Part shown: piece after piece, positions 16,369-24,020 of the stretch
Numbering within the stretch: position 1 is the stretch's first letter
Layout of the letters: every line of letters begins with the position of its first letter
Source: Spirochaetaceae bacterium
Lineage (GTDB): Bacteria > Spirochaetota > Spirochaetia > Treponematales > Treponemataceae
Direction: 5' to 3'
DNA length: 58,291 bases
Assembly: GCA_017936345.1 (NCBI GenBank)
Contig: JAGBFT010000072.1
Location: 1 to 58,291, forward strand
Translations under genes and position numbers: made by a program
Notes under the pieces: model-generated
Told to the model about the DNA's origin: nothing
Seen by the model: only the letters and a program-made list of their open reading frames with translations
Databases searched by the model: none

Positions 16369-18101
16369 GTATAAAAAGAAAGGCCTTGCAGTCCTTGATG
16401 AGGCTTATGGCTCCGTATTTCTTTCCCATGATGGGAACGGCAATTGTCGGGGCAATGACCATTGTTGCTAACACAGGGTTACTGGCAGTTTCTGCCATAC
16501 TTATTAGTTGGGCGGCCTTGATGCCACCCCTGCTTGATTTAATGCCCATGTCTGCTGCTGTACGCTTGTGTGGTATTTCAAGGGCCTTGTTTCGGTATTG
16601 GGAGCGGCTGGCAAGTCATTCCATTACCTTCAAGCTCTTGTCAGACCTGCGGGTTTGGTATTATCAGCAGCTGTTGCCCCTAGTTCCAGGTGGAGTGGGG
16701 GACAAGACCGCCCGTCTTTTCAAGACAATTACTGATGACATTGAAATTCTAAAGTTCTTTTATCTACGGGTGGTGGCCGCACCTCTAACGGCCCTTGTGG
16801 CTCTGGTTATCGCCTCTGTAGTGCTGGCCTTCTTCTTGCCGGTGGCAATTCCTATTTTGTGGGTGGCAGCCATCTTAAATGGTTTTGTGCTTCCTGTGCT
16901 TTCCCGCCACAGCGGAAAAAAAAATGCGGCTGCAGCCCAAGTCCATGAGTTACGATACCACCAAAAGCTACAGGATTATGTGGAAGGACTGGAAGCTCTT
17001 TGGACCTACAATAGGTGGAAACCCATGGCTGCCACCGTACTGCAATCCTTTATGGACGGCAACAAAGTGCGCATGGATGGTGAGGTGCGGCGTGGCAGAC
17101 TGACAGCCCTGTCCGGGGTAATTTCTGGTCTTGCGATGACAGCGGCCTTGTTTTGCAGTGCCCAGGCTGTAGCAAACAACCAGCTGGACGGCATTTTCCT
17201 TTTGGCAGTGGCTCTCATTGTGTTTGGTATAATGGAAGCTGTTCAACCCCTGCCCTTGGCTGTGTCTTACTACTACGATAGTATTGCCGCCATGGAGGAT
17301 ATGCTCGATGTTACTGGCGGGGAGCCTACAGGTTTGTCTCGTTGGGGTGGCAAAGGTTCTCATTCAGAAGAGAACAGAGTTCAAAACAAATTCTTGGATG
17401 ATGAAAAACCTCAGAAAAAGTCCTTGGACATAGTCTTTAAGGATGTAACTTTTACCTATCCTGGAAGCCCCCTTCCGGCTCTTCGGAATGTACAGTTAGA
17501 TTTTCCTGCTGGCAGTAAAACAGCTATTATTGGTCATATTGGAAGCGGAAAAACTAGCCTGGCATCCTTGCTGATGGGTGAATACGTTCCCCAGCAGGGA
17601 GAGATATGCTTGGGAGATGCTTCCCTTGGCCAGTGGGGCAAGGAGGAGGTGGTGTCTCGCATATCCCTGGTAAGTCAGCAGCCCTACGTGTTTACCGCCA
17701 CCCTGAGGGAAAACTTGCGGCTGGCCATAAGTGAGATTCCTTCATCAGAAAATGTTGATGAAGAGCTCTGGGCTGCCTTGGAGTGGGCCGATTTGGCAGA
17801 TGTGGCCCGGGAATTGCCCCAGGGACTTGATACTCTTTTGTCTCCAAATGCACAAAATTTTTCAGCAGGAGAAAGACAGCGTCTTGCACTGGCTCGTATG
17901 AAGTTGGAGGATAAGCCCATCATTATTTTGGATGAGGCATTGAAGAATCTGGATAATATTACATCTCGTAGACTGTTGAATAGGATTTTGGATTTTAGTC
18001 AGGGAAGAACCCTTTTGTTTATAACCCATGATTTAAAGCATCCTGAACAAATGGATAGAGTTGTCAAGATGGAAGGGGGGAGAATTATCTCCAATTCTTG
18101 A
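16365..18101 (+). CDS. cydC: CydC-type ABC transporter (thiol exporter subunit)
   Basis: 578 aa, same layout as its partner: an N-terminal exporter membrane domain, then an ATPase with Walker A IIGHIGSGKTSLASLL, signature FSAGERQRLALARM and Walker B IIILDEALKNLD. The ATG overlaps the stop of cydD (ATGA), so the pair is translationally coupled. The signature reads FSAGE, a common divergence in heterodimeric exporters where the two ATP sites differ. The membrane segment includes LCGISRALFRYWERLASH, typical of CydC. It acts in the cytoplasmic membrane with CydD. Confidence 0.9.
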   Translation: MSIKRKALQSLMRLMAPYFFPMMGTAIVGAMTIVANTGLLAVSAILISWAALMPPLLDLMPMSAAVRLCGISRALFRYWERLASHSITFKLLSDLRVWYYQQLLPLVPGGVGDKTARLFKTITDDIEILKFFYLRVVAAPLTALVALVIASVVLAFFLPVAIPILWVAAILNGFVLPVLSRHSGKKNAAAAQVHELRYHQKLQDYVEGLEALWTYNRWKPMAATVLQSFMDGNKVRMDGEVRRGRLTALSGVISGLAMTAALFCSAQAVANNQLDGIFLLAVALIVFGIMEAVQPLPLAVSYYYDSIAAMEDMLDVTGGEPTGLSRWGGKGSHSEENRVQNKFLDDEKPQKKSLDIVFKDVTFTYPGSPLPALRNVQLDFPAGSKTAIIGHIGSGKTSLASLLMGEYVPQQGEICLGDASLGQWGKEEVVSRISLVSQQPYVFTATLRENLRLAISEIPSSENVDEELWAALEWADLADVARELPQGLDTLLSPNAQNFSAGERQRLALARMKLEDKPIIILDEALKNLDNITSRRLLNRILDFSQGRTLLFITHDLKHPEQMDRVVKMEGGRIISNS

Positions 18102-18113
18102 TTTTAACCATAC

Positions 18114-18142
18114 TTGTCAAATTATACTATTTAGTGTACAGT
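18114..18142 (+). promoter_or_regulatory. Promoter of the amino-acid ABC importer
   Basis: TTGTCA (18114-18119), 17 bases, TACAGT (18137-18142), 35 bases upstream of the ATG at 18178, which has AAAGGAG upstream. The internal TATACT at 18124-18129 is an alternative -10. Confidence 0.5.
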
Positions 18143-18177
18143 GTCACTAAAGTTTTTTAAAGGAGTTGTAGTACAAG

Positions 18178-18990
18178 ATGAAAAAAATTTGTGCTGTACT
18201 TTTGGTTTGCCTTATGGCTGCTTCCCTGGTCTTTGCCAGTGGTAAAAAGGATTCTGGTGTTGATAATTCTCTGGAGGATTTGAAAGCACGTGGTGTCTTT
18301 GTTTTAGGGTTAGATGATGCATTTCCACCTTTGGGATTCCGTGATGATTCAAATGATATCGTAGGTTATGATATTGATTTGGCAGCAGAACTTTGCAGGC
18401 GTCTTGGTGTTGAGTTGAAGTGCCAGCCAATTGATTGGGCTGCCAAGGAACAGGAATTGAATACAGGAAATATTGACTGTATTTGGAATGGTTTTACCAT
18501 GACTCCTGAGCGGGAGGCGGCTCTTTCCTTTACAAAGCCATACCTGGATAATGCCCAGGTTGTGATTGTCCGTCGTGATGCTGGCATTTCTTCTTTGGCT
18601 GACTTGGCTGGAAAGAAGATTGGCCTTCAGGCTGGTTCCAGCGCCGCAGACGCAGTGACTGCAAATCCTGAATTTGAAGCTTCTCTGGATGAGGTTGTTG
18701 AGTTTAAGGACAACCTGACAGCCCTTATGGATTTGGAAATTGGTGGTGTAGACGGGGTTGTAATGGACATGGTTGTTGGTAACTACAGCATTATGACTAC
18801 GGGCAAGGATTTTATGGTCTTATCTGAAAATCTTTCCTCTGAACAGTATGGCATTGGTTTCCGCAAGGGTGATGTGAAGCTTCGCGATGAGGTTCAGCGT
18901 ATTCTGGAGGAAATGGCTTCAGATGGAACCGTTGCTTCAATTTCCGCAAAATGGTTCGGTTCTGACATTTCCGTAATCGGGAAGGACTAG
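18178..18990 (+). CDS. Family-3 extracellular solute-binding protein (polar amino acid)
   Basis: 270 aa. The signal peptide MKKICAVLLVCLMAASLVFAS is followed by GKKDSG; there is no Cys at the cleavage site, so it is a soluble or otherwise retained periplasmic protein. The mature part matches SBP_bac_3: LKARGVFVLGLDDAFPPLGF, VGYDIDLAAELCRRLG, and NTGNIDCIWNGFTMTPER (typical of glutamine/cystine binders). It captures a polar amino acid and hands it to the permease encoded next. The position next to cydDC (cysteine/glutathione export) makes cystine or cysteine an attractive substrate, but the sequence alone does not decide. Confidence 0.92.
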   Translation: MKKICAVLLVCLMAASLVFASGKKDSGVDNSLEDLKARGVFVLGLDDAFPPLGFRDDSNDIVGYDIDLAAELCRRLGVELKCQPIDWAAKEQELNTGNIDCIWNGFTMTPEREAALSFTKPYLDNAQVVIVRRDAGISSLADLAGKKIGLQAGSSAADAVTANPEFEASLDEVVEFKDNLTALMDLEIGGVDGVVMDMVVGNYSIMTTGKDFMVLSENLSSEQYGIGFRKGDVKLRDEVQRILEEMASDGTVASISAKWFGSDISVIGKD

Positions 18991-19008
18991 TTGACAGGGG
19001 CGGCTGGT

Positions 19009-19644
19009 ATGGAAAAGTTGCTGGTAGTCTTATTGGAAGGCTCTGTTGTATCCATCAAGATATTTTGTTTGACCCTCCTGTTTTCCCTGCCATTGGGCCT
19101 TCCTATGGCAGCCGCCCGTATGTCAAAAAATCCCCTCTTGTCGTGGCCAGCACGGGTCTTCTTGCTGGTGATTCGGGGAACTCCCCTTATTCTCCAGTTG
19201 ATATTTGTTTATTTTGCGCCCTATTACCTGTTCAAGTTGTCCTATGACCGTTTTACTGCCGCCATTGTGGCTATGTCCATTAACTATGCAGCTTATTTTG
19301 CAGAGATTTACCGTGGTGGAATTGAGTCCATTCCTGCTGGTCAGTATGAAGCGGGAAAGGTGCTGGGTTTTACACGGATGCAAACCTTTTTCCGCATTGT
19401 GTTGCCCCAAGTAGTGAAGAGAATTCTCCCTGCTACAGGTAATGAAGTCATTACCTTGGTAAAAGATACCGCACTGGCTCAGGTTATTGGTGTGTCGGAG
19501 TTATTCCGAGCGGCCCAAACTGCTGCCAGTCGTGAGTTTTCCACCATGCCCATCTTTGTAGCTGGTTTCTTTTACTTTATTATGAACTGGGTGGTTTCTG
19601 CGGTGTTCCTCCGCTTGGAAAAAAAATTGAATTACTACAGGTAG
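19009..19644 (+). CDS. Polar amino-acid ABC transporter permease
   Basis: 211 aa from ATG 19009 (AGGGG 8 bases upstream); the frame extends to a TTG at 18991 immediately after the previous stop. About five membrane helices. The family signature is present: GGIESIPAGQYEAGKVLGFTRMQTFFRIVLPQ, the EAA loop that docks with the ATPase, and an early VIRGTPLILQLIF segment typical of HisM/GlnP-type permeases. Such permeases work as homodimers. The gap to the ATPase gene is 9 bases. Confidence 0.93.
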   Translation: MEKLLVVLLEGSVVSIKIFCLTLLFSLPLGLPMAAARMSKNPLLSWPARVFLLVIRGTPLILQLIFVYFAPYYLFKLSYDRFTAAIVAMSINYAAYFAEIYRGGIESIPAGQYEAGKVLGFTRMQTFFRIVLPQVVKRILPATGNEVITLVKDTALAQVIGVSELFRAAQTAASREFSTMPIFVAGFFYFIMNWVVSAVFLRLEKKLNYYR

Positions 19645-19653
19645 GAGAATTTG

Positions 19654-20406
19654 ATGTCAGAAATCATTGTGCAGGTAGACAATCTTTCCAAGTCCTTTGG
19701 CTGTCTGGAAGTAATTCGTGATGTGTCTTTTACTGTTGGCCGTGGTGAGGTTTTGGGAATTATCGGACCGTCTGGTTCCGGCAAGTCCACCATGCTTCGT
19801 TGCATTACCCAATTAGAAACTGTTTCCGGTGGTTCTATCAGTATTTGTGGCAAGCAGATGGTAAAGGATGGAACTTATACCGACAAAAAATCTCTTCATC
19901 AAATTGGCTTGCAGGTTGGATTGGTATTCCAAAACTTTAACCTCTTTCCTCACTTTAGTGTACTGAGAAATATTACCGAAGCTCAGATTCATGTCCTTGG
20001 TCGTAGCAAAATCCAGGCTCAGGAGCGGGCACGGGAGCTTTTATTCAAGATGGGGCTTTCAGAAAAGGAAAGTGCCTATCCCTGTGAACTGTCGGGTGGA
20101 CAGCAGCAGCGGGTTTCTATTGCAAGGGCCTTGGCCTTGGATCCTCAGGTTCTTTTCTTTGATGAGCCAACCAGTGCCCTGGATCCAGAGCTTACAGGTG
20201 AGATTCTCAAGGTTATTCGGGAATTGGCCCAAGAGCACATGACCATGGTGGTTGTAACCCATGAAATGGCCTTTGCCCGTGATTTATCTGACAGAATCAT
20301 CTTTATGGATGATGGTCTCATTGTGGAGCAGGGAAGGGCGACAGATGTTATCAATAATCCCCAACAGGAAAGAACAAGGGCCTTTCTCAGTCGTTTTCAA
20401 GCCTAG
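19654..20406 (+). CDS. Polar amino-acid ABC transporter ATPase
   Basis: 250 aa from ATG 19654 with GGAG 6 bases upstream. Walker A is IIGPSGSGKSTMLRC, Q-loop LVFQNFNLFPH, signature ELSGGQQQRVSIARAL, Walker B VLFFDEPTSALDPE, and switch His in VVVTHEMAFAR. This is the GlnQ/ArtP/TcyN type. Last gene of a three-gene importer (binding protein, permease, ATPase). The frame ends at 20406, followed by a 64-base gap before the two-component genes. Confidence 0.95.
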   Translation: MSEIIVQVDNLSKSFGCLEVIRDVSFTVGRGEVLGIIGPSGSGKSTMLRCITQLETVSGGSISICGKQMVKDGTYTDKKSLHQIGLQVGLVFQNFNLFPHFSVLRNITEAQIHVLGRSKIQAQERARELLFKMGLSEKESAYPCELSGGQQQRVSIARALALDPQVLFFDEPTSALDPELTGEILKVIRELAQEHMTMVVVTHEMAFARDLSDRIIFMDDGLIVEQGRATDVINNPQQERTRAFLSRFQA

Positions 20407-20456
20407 AAAAAATTCCCTCGAAAACTGGTAATTTTAAGATTGGTTTAATCTTATTT

Positions 20457-20462
20457 TATACA
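20457..20462 (+). promoter_or_regulatory. Possible -10 box just before the response regulator
   Basis: TATACA at 20457-20462 lies 8 bases before the ATG at 20471, with a weak TTAAGA 17 bases upstream of it. No Shine-Dalgarno is visible before the ATG. A leaderless transcript is possible; evidence is weaker than for thiI. Confidence 0.35.
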
Positions 20463-20470
20463 ATGTACCT

Positions 20471-21136
20471 ATGAGATTATTATTGGCTGAAGACGAGCGG
20501 TATCTTTCCTGCGCCCTTTGTGAAATTCTTTCAAAGCAAAAATATGAAGTTGACCCTGTGTACGATGGGCAAAGTGCCTTGGAATATATTAGAAGTGGGC
20601 TTTATGATTTGGTGATTTTGGACATTATGATGCCCAAAATGGACGGAATCACAGTCTTGCAAAAGATACGCTCAGAAAAAAATCCAGTTCCCGTTTTAAT
20701 GCTTACAGCCCGCGATGAGGTGCAGGATAAGGTTAGTGGACTCGATTTTGGTGCCGACGATTACATGACAAAGCCCTTTTCCACCGATGAACTTTTAGCC
20801 CGTGTACGAGCCCTAACTCGTCGTCGGGGGGAAGTGATAATGGAGTTGATTGAATATGGTGATTTATGCTTGAATCCAAAAACTCTGGAGCTTTCTTGTG
20901 GTTCAAATAAGGTAGTTCTTTCCCTGAAAGAGTTTCACATTATGGAAATGTTATTGCAGAATTCCGGTCAAATTCTCCTTAAAGAACGCATAATCGAAAA
21001 GGTTTGGGGAGGAAATTCTGATGCGGAACACAATAATCTAGAGGTTTTTATTTCATTTGTCAGAAAAAAGATGCGTTTTTTAGGCTCTGCTGTTGAAATA
21101 AAAACAAGTCGTGGCTTGGGATATTCTTTGGTATGA
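20471..21136 (+). CDS. OmpR-family response regulator
   Basis: 221 aa. Receiver domain residues 1-115 with acidic pocket (Glu7, Asp8), phospho-acceptor Asp51 in LVILDIMMPKMDG, switch Thr79 in MLTAR and Lys101 in YMTKPF. Residues about 125-221 form an OmpR/PhoB winged helix DNA-binding domain ending IKTSRGLGYSLV. It is a transcription factor activated by the adjacent kinase, whose start overlaps its stop by 4 bases. The regulon is unknown; nearest candidates are its neighbours. Confidence 0.95.
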   Translation: MRLLLAEDERYLSCALCEILSKQKYEVDPVYDGQSALEYIRSGLYDLVILDIMMPKMDGITVLQKIRSEKNPVPVLMLTARDEVQDKVSGLDFGADDYMTKPFSTDELLARVRALTRRRGEVIMELIEYGDLCLNPKTLELSCGSNKVVLSLKEFHIMEMLLQNSGQILLKERIIEKVWGGNSDAEHNNLEVFISFVRKKMRFLGSAVEIKTSRGLGYSLV

Positions 21137-22539
21137 AGGTAATCAGGCGATTACGCAACAAAATGGTTGTTACGGTACTGACAATCCAGTCAATCGTTTT
21201 TGCCTTGGTTCTTATATCCTTGAATATTGCCGTCTTGTTTTTTGTATTGCAGGAAACTAGGAGTGCCCTCTATCATTTTACCGCCCACGATATTCCCATT
21301 TTGGAAAAACGGCACGATTGGGTGCAAAGCCGCATAAAGGATTTTCCTCTGCCAGAAGAAAATCATTCCATGGAAATAGACAAGAATTATTATAAAAAAC
21401 AAAATCCTTGGAGAGATTTCTTTTCTTTTCTGATGCCTTCATCCAGACAATCTCGTTCAAAAAGTATCTTTGGAATTACCTACGACATTGAGGGAAATTT
21501 AGCCTCTGTTCTTTCTTATTTTCCCCCCCGATACACAGAGGCAGAATTAAATTCTTTGGTAACCCAGGGTCTAAATCTAGAATTTACCGATAAATCTCGG
21601 TTTCATTTCTCTTCCACTGGTGCCTTCCTATACATAAAAAAAACTACGCCTAGGGGGTCGTTGGTGGCACTAGCCGATTTTACCCGGGAATTCCAGACCG
21701 CTGGACATTTGTTGCTTATAAGTGGAGGGGTTTTTCTTATTTCCATAGTTATTTCTGCCCTGGTAGCCTGGTTTTTGGCAAAGCGTTCAGTGCTTCCTGT
21801 TCAACAGGCCTTTGAAACACAAAAGCAGTTTATTGCTGATGCTGGACATGAGCTTAAAACCCCTGTTTCTGTAATTGCCGCCAATGTGGACGCTCTTTCT
21901 GGGGAAATTGGAGAAAATAAATGGGTTGATTATATAAAAAGTGAAATTAAGCTTATGGCTCGCCTCATTAACGACCTCTTGTATTTAGCTAAAAATGATG
22001 CCGGGAGGCTTCCCCTGGTGTATTCTTCCTTTGACTTGAGCCGTACTGTGGAGGCAGCGGTTCTTCCCTTTGAGAGCATTATTTTTGAACAGGAAAAATA
22101 CCTTGAGCTAGAAATTCAGGAGGGAATAAGATGGGTAGGTGACGCTGATGGAATTAGCCAGGCTGTGGTAATTTTGCTGGATAATGCAATCAAAAACTCT
22201 TCGCCAGAGGCCAGGATTAAGGTTTCTTTGGAAATGGTTTCCAATCGCCGTGCTCAAGGGCATTTTGGAAAGAATCATACGCATCCTGTAATTACTGTCT
22301 ACAATCAAGGGGAGGGACTTTCACAAAAAGAAATGAATCAGGTTTTCAAGCGATTTTATCGCAGTGATTCATCCCGGGCACGGGAAACAGGGGGCTGTGG
22401 TTTAGGTCTTTCCATAGCCCAGGCTATAGCTCAAAATCACCAGGGAAGTATTTCTGTGGCAGGAAAGGAGGGGGAGTGGATATCCTTTGGCCTACACTTA
22501 GGTTGTTTGTCTAAAGGTATTGCTCCAAAAGAGGTGTAA
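21133..22539 (+). CDS. Membrane sensor histidine kinase
   Basis: 468 aa. Membrane helices at about 12-40 and 192-216 frame an extracytoplasmic sensor region of about 150 residues. The H-box FIADAGHELKTPVSVI has the phosphorylated His at 239. The ATPase domain shows the N-box DNAIKNS, F-box FKRFYRSD and G2 box GGCGLGLSIA. It pairs with the upstream OmpR-type regulator (4-base overlap). The sensor region has no fold I recognise and no Cys pair. The 3' end overlaps the convergent gene at 22511 by 29 bases. Confidence 0.94.
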   Translation: MKVIRRLRNKMVVTVLTIQSIVFALVLISLNIAVLFFVLQETRSALYHFTAHDIPILEKRHDWVQSRIKDFPLPEENHSMEIDKNYYKKQNPWRDFFSFLMPSSRQSRSKSIFGITYDIEGNLASVLSYFPPRYTEAELNSLVTQGLNLEFTDKSRFHFSSTGAFLYIKKTTPRGSLVALADFTREFQTAGHLLLISGGVFLISIVISALVAWFLAKRSVLPVQQAFETQKQFIADAGHELKTPVSVIAANVDALSGEIGENKWVDYIKSEIKLMARLINDLLYLAKNDAGRLPLVYSSFDLSRTVEAAVLPFESIIFEQEKYLELEIQEGIRWVGDADGISQAVVILLDNAIKNSSPEARIKVSLEMVSNRRAQGHFGKNHTHPVITVYNQGEGLSQKEMNQVFKRFYRSDSSRARETGGCGLGLSIAQAIAQNHQGSISVAGKEGEWISFGLHLGCLSKGIAPKEV

Positions 22540-23026
22540 TCTCTTTCATTGCCACCACAGGTTCCAAAAAGATTGTATAGTTCCCTTTGTCTGAGGATGA
22601 TTTTTTCTGACTGTGAGGTTCCTCAAACTGAAAGTTGACTTTTAGGAGCCTTGGTTTGTTCCTCAAAAAGGGCAGGATTCGTGCAAGGGAAAATATGCCT
22701 GGCTCTGTTGCTACTGGCTCCAGTTGGATTAAGTTTTCCCGGGGAATATGAAGATATTGTTGGCGAGGAGGTTTTCCGTTGGTGGCATTGCGAAACATTG
22801 TTGCCAAGGAGCTTTCTGTGGCGTGAACAAAGAAGTGGAGGGATTTTTTACCAAAAATCAACAGACCCCAAAGAATAGTTTGTCCGGGAGGAAATTCCAA
22901 CCCCAGTTCTTGTATCACATAGGCTGGAGTTTCCACAATCCTTGCCATTATTAGCCTTTGGATGGTGTCTCCAGTCATTTCAATAAAATCTTTGGAAAAT
23001 TCCTTGAAGCTAGTCTTGGGAATCAT
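22511..23026 (-). CDS. Conserved-looking cytoplasmic protein of unknown function
   Basis: 171 aa from ATG 23026, chosen because GAGG lies 6 bases upstream (an ATG at 23038 adds four residues). Mixed alpha/beta composition with hydrophobic strands (TILWGLLIFGKKSLHFFVHA, YTIFLEPVVAMKEI) and a basic patch near QFEEPHSQKKSSSDKG. There is no signal peptide and no motif I recognise. It overlaps the upstream membrane-protein gene by 17 bases, so the two form an operon, and it converges on the histidine kinase gene with 29 bases of overlap. Function unknown. Confidence 0.65.
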   Translation of the reverse strand: MIPKTSFKEFSKDFIEMTGDTIQRLIMARIVETPAYVIQELGLEFPPGQTILWGLLIFGKKSLHFFVHATESSLATMFRNATNGKPPRQQYLHIPRENLIQLEPVATEPGIFSLARILPFLRNKPRLLKVNFQFEEPHSQKKSSSDKGNYTIFLEPVVAMKEITPLLEQYL

Positions 23027-23249
23027 GGTTTTCCTCATTGTCTTTTTCTTGGTTTGCCTTTTTTTCTCGTCTTACTAAAATAGTGGTGTAAACCACAATG
23101 GCTACTGCCGCCACGGAAAAAAATCCCACAGTAATTATATTCATGGCTGTAGAGGTGGGAGCTCCTTCTTGAATATCCTTTATCAACCTATAGGCAGTGT
23201 ATCCACAGTAGGCTGCCACAAGATAGTAGACAGAAAATCTCTTGTTCAT
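23010..23249 (-). CDS. Small two-helix membrane protein
   Basis: 79 aa from ATG 23249 (a TTG at 23279 would add ten). Two hydrophobic segments are visible, YYLVAAYCGYTAYRLI and ITVGFFSVAAVAIVVYTTIL, followed by a charged Lys/Glu/Asn/Asp-rich tail (RREKKANQEKDNEENHDSQD). No Shine-Dalgarno precedes the ATG; a TATACT box is 6 bases upstream, suggesting a leaderless mRNA. It is the first gene of a two-gene unit with the unknown protein that follows. Function unknown. Confidence 0.65.
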   Translation of the reverse strand: MNKRFSVYYLVAAYCGYTAYRLIKDIQEGAPTSTAMNIITVGFFSVAAVAIVVYTTILVRREKKANQEKDNEENHDSQD

Positions 23250-23255
23250 GACAAA

Positions 23256-23284
23256 AGTATACAAACTTGTTGCCAACAAGGCAA
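23256..23284 (-). promoter_or_regulatory. Promoter with -10 box 6 bases from the start codon
   Basis: On the minus strand: TTGCCT (23284-23279), 17-base spacer, TATACT (23261-23256), then TTTGTC and ATG 23249. Same architecture as the thiI and glycosyltransferase promoters. Confidence 0.6.
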
Positions 23285-23346
23285 TGGATATATAATTGTC
23301 TTGTATTATCCTCCATTTTCCGATATGATTTTATATCGAGGTTTTT

Positions 23347-23964
23347 ATGCGAAAAGAATTTCTACCCTATGATAAGGTTCGTAACAATGCGTTGAAGTTG
23401 GCCCATAAAATTCATCATGATGATTTTATCCCCGATGTAATTTATGTGTCCCTCCGTGGTGGTGCTTATATGGCCAACGTTATTAGTGAGTATTTTAAGA
23501 TTGCCCGTAAGGGGCATCGTCCCGTTCTTTATGCAGCTGTGGTGGCCCGTTCTTATTCAGATATTCGTCAGCGAGATAGGGTGATGGTAGACGGTTGGAC
23601 ATATTCACCTGAGCATTTACGTCCCGGAGACAAAATCCTTTTGGTAGATGATATTTTTGATTCAGGCAAGACCATCAATTATTTGGTAGAAGTTTTATTG
23701 GAAAAGGGTATTCCCCGTAAGGACATCAAGGTTGCAGTTCACGACTACAAGTATTTTACCTATTACGAGGAGCAGTTGCCCATTCAGCCAGATTATTTCT
23801 GTAGAAAATTTACCATTACAAAGCCAGAAGAGGATTTATGGATTCATTATATGAGTCACGAGCTTATTGGACTGTCTCAGAAGGAGTTGGAGGAGTATTA
23901 CTTTAAGGATGACCCCGAATTACGGGAAGTTTTTCAGGCTTTGAGCGGCAACGAAAAACTGTAG
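23347..23964 (+). CDS. Type I phosphoribosyltransferase-fold protein
   Basis: 205 aa. The PRPP-binding loop is clear: ILLVDDIFDSGKTINYL (about residues 98-114), the signature of type I PRTases that exchange a base and pyrophosphate on PRPP. VIYVSLRGGAYMANVIS corresponds to the first PRPP loop. Overall it resembles xanthine/hypoxanthine-type PRTases, but the C-terminal third (PEEDLWIHYMSHELIG...) does not settle the base. The start has GAGG six bases upstream. Cytoplasmic, purine-salvage role inferred. It precedes an unrelated envelope gene cluster. Confidence 0.85.
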   Translation: MRKEFLPYDKVRNNALKLAHKIHHDDFIPDVIYVSLRGGAYMANVISEYFKIARKGHRPVLYAAVVARSYSDIRQRDRVMVDGWTYSPEHLRPGDKILLVDDIFDSGKTINYLVEVLLEKGIPRKDIKVAVHDYKYFTYYEEQLPIQPDYFCRKFTITKPEEDLWIHYMSHELIGLSQKELEEYYFKDDPELREVFQALSGNEKL

Positions 23965-24020
23965 GTGACCAATTTTATTTATAAAAATAATCTGCTAGGT
24001 GTATTCCAGGAGCTTGTAGA

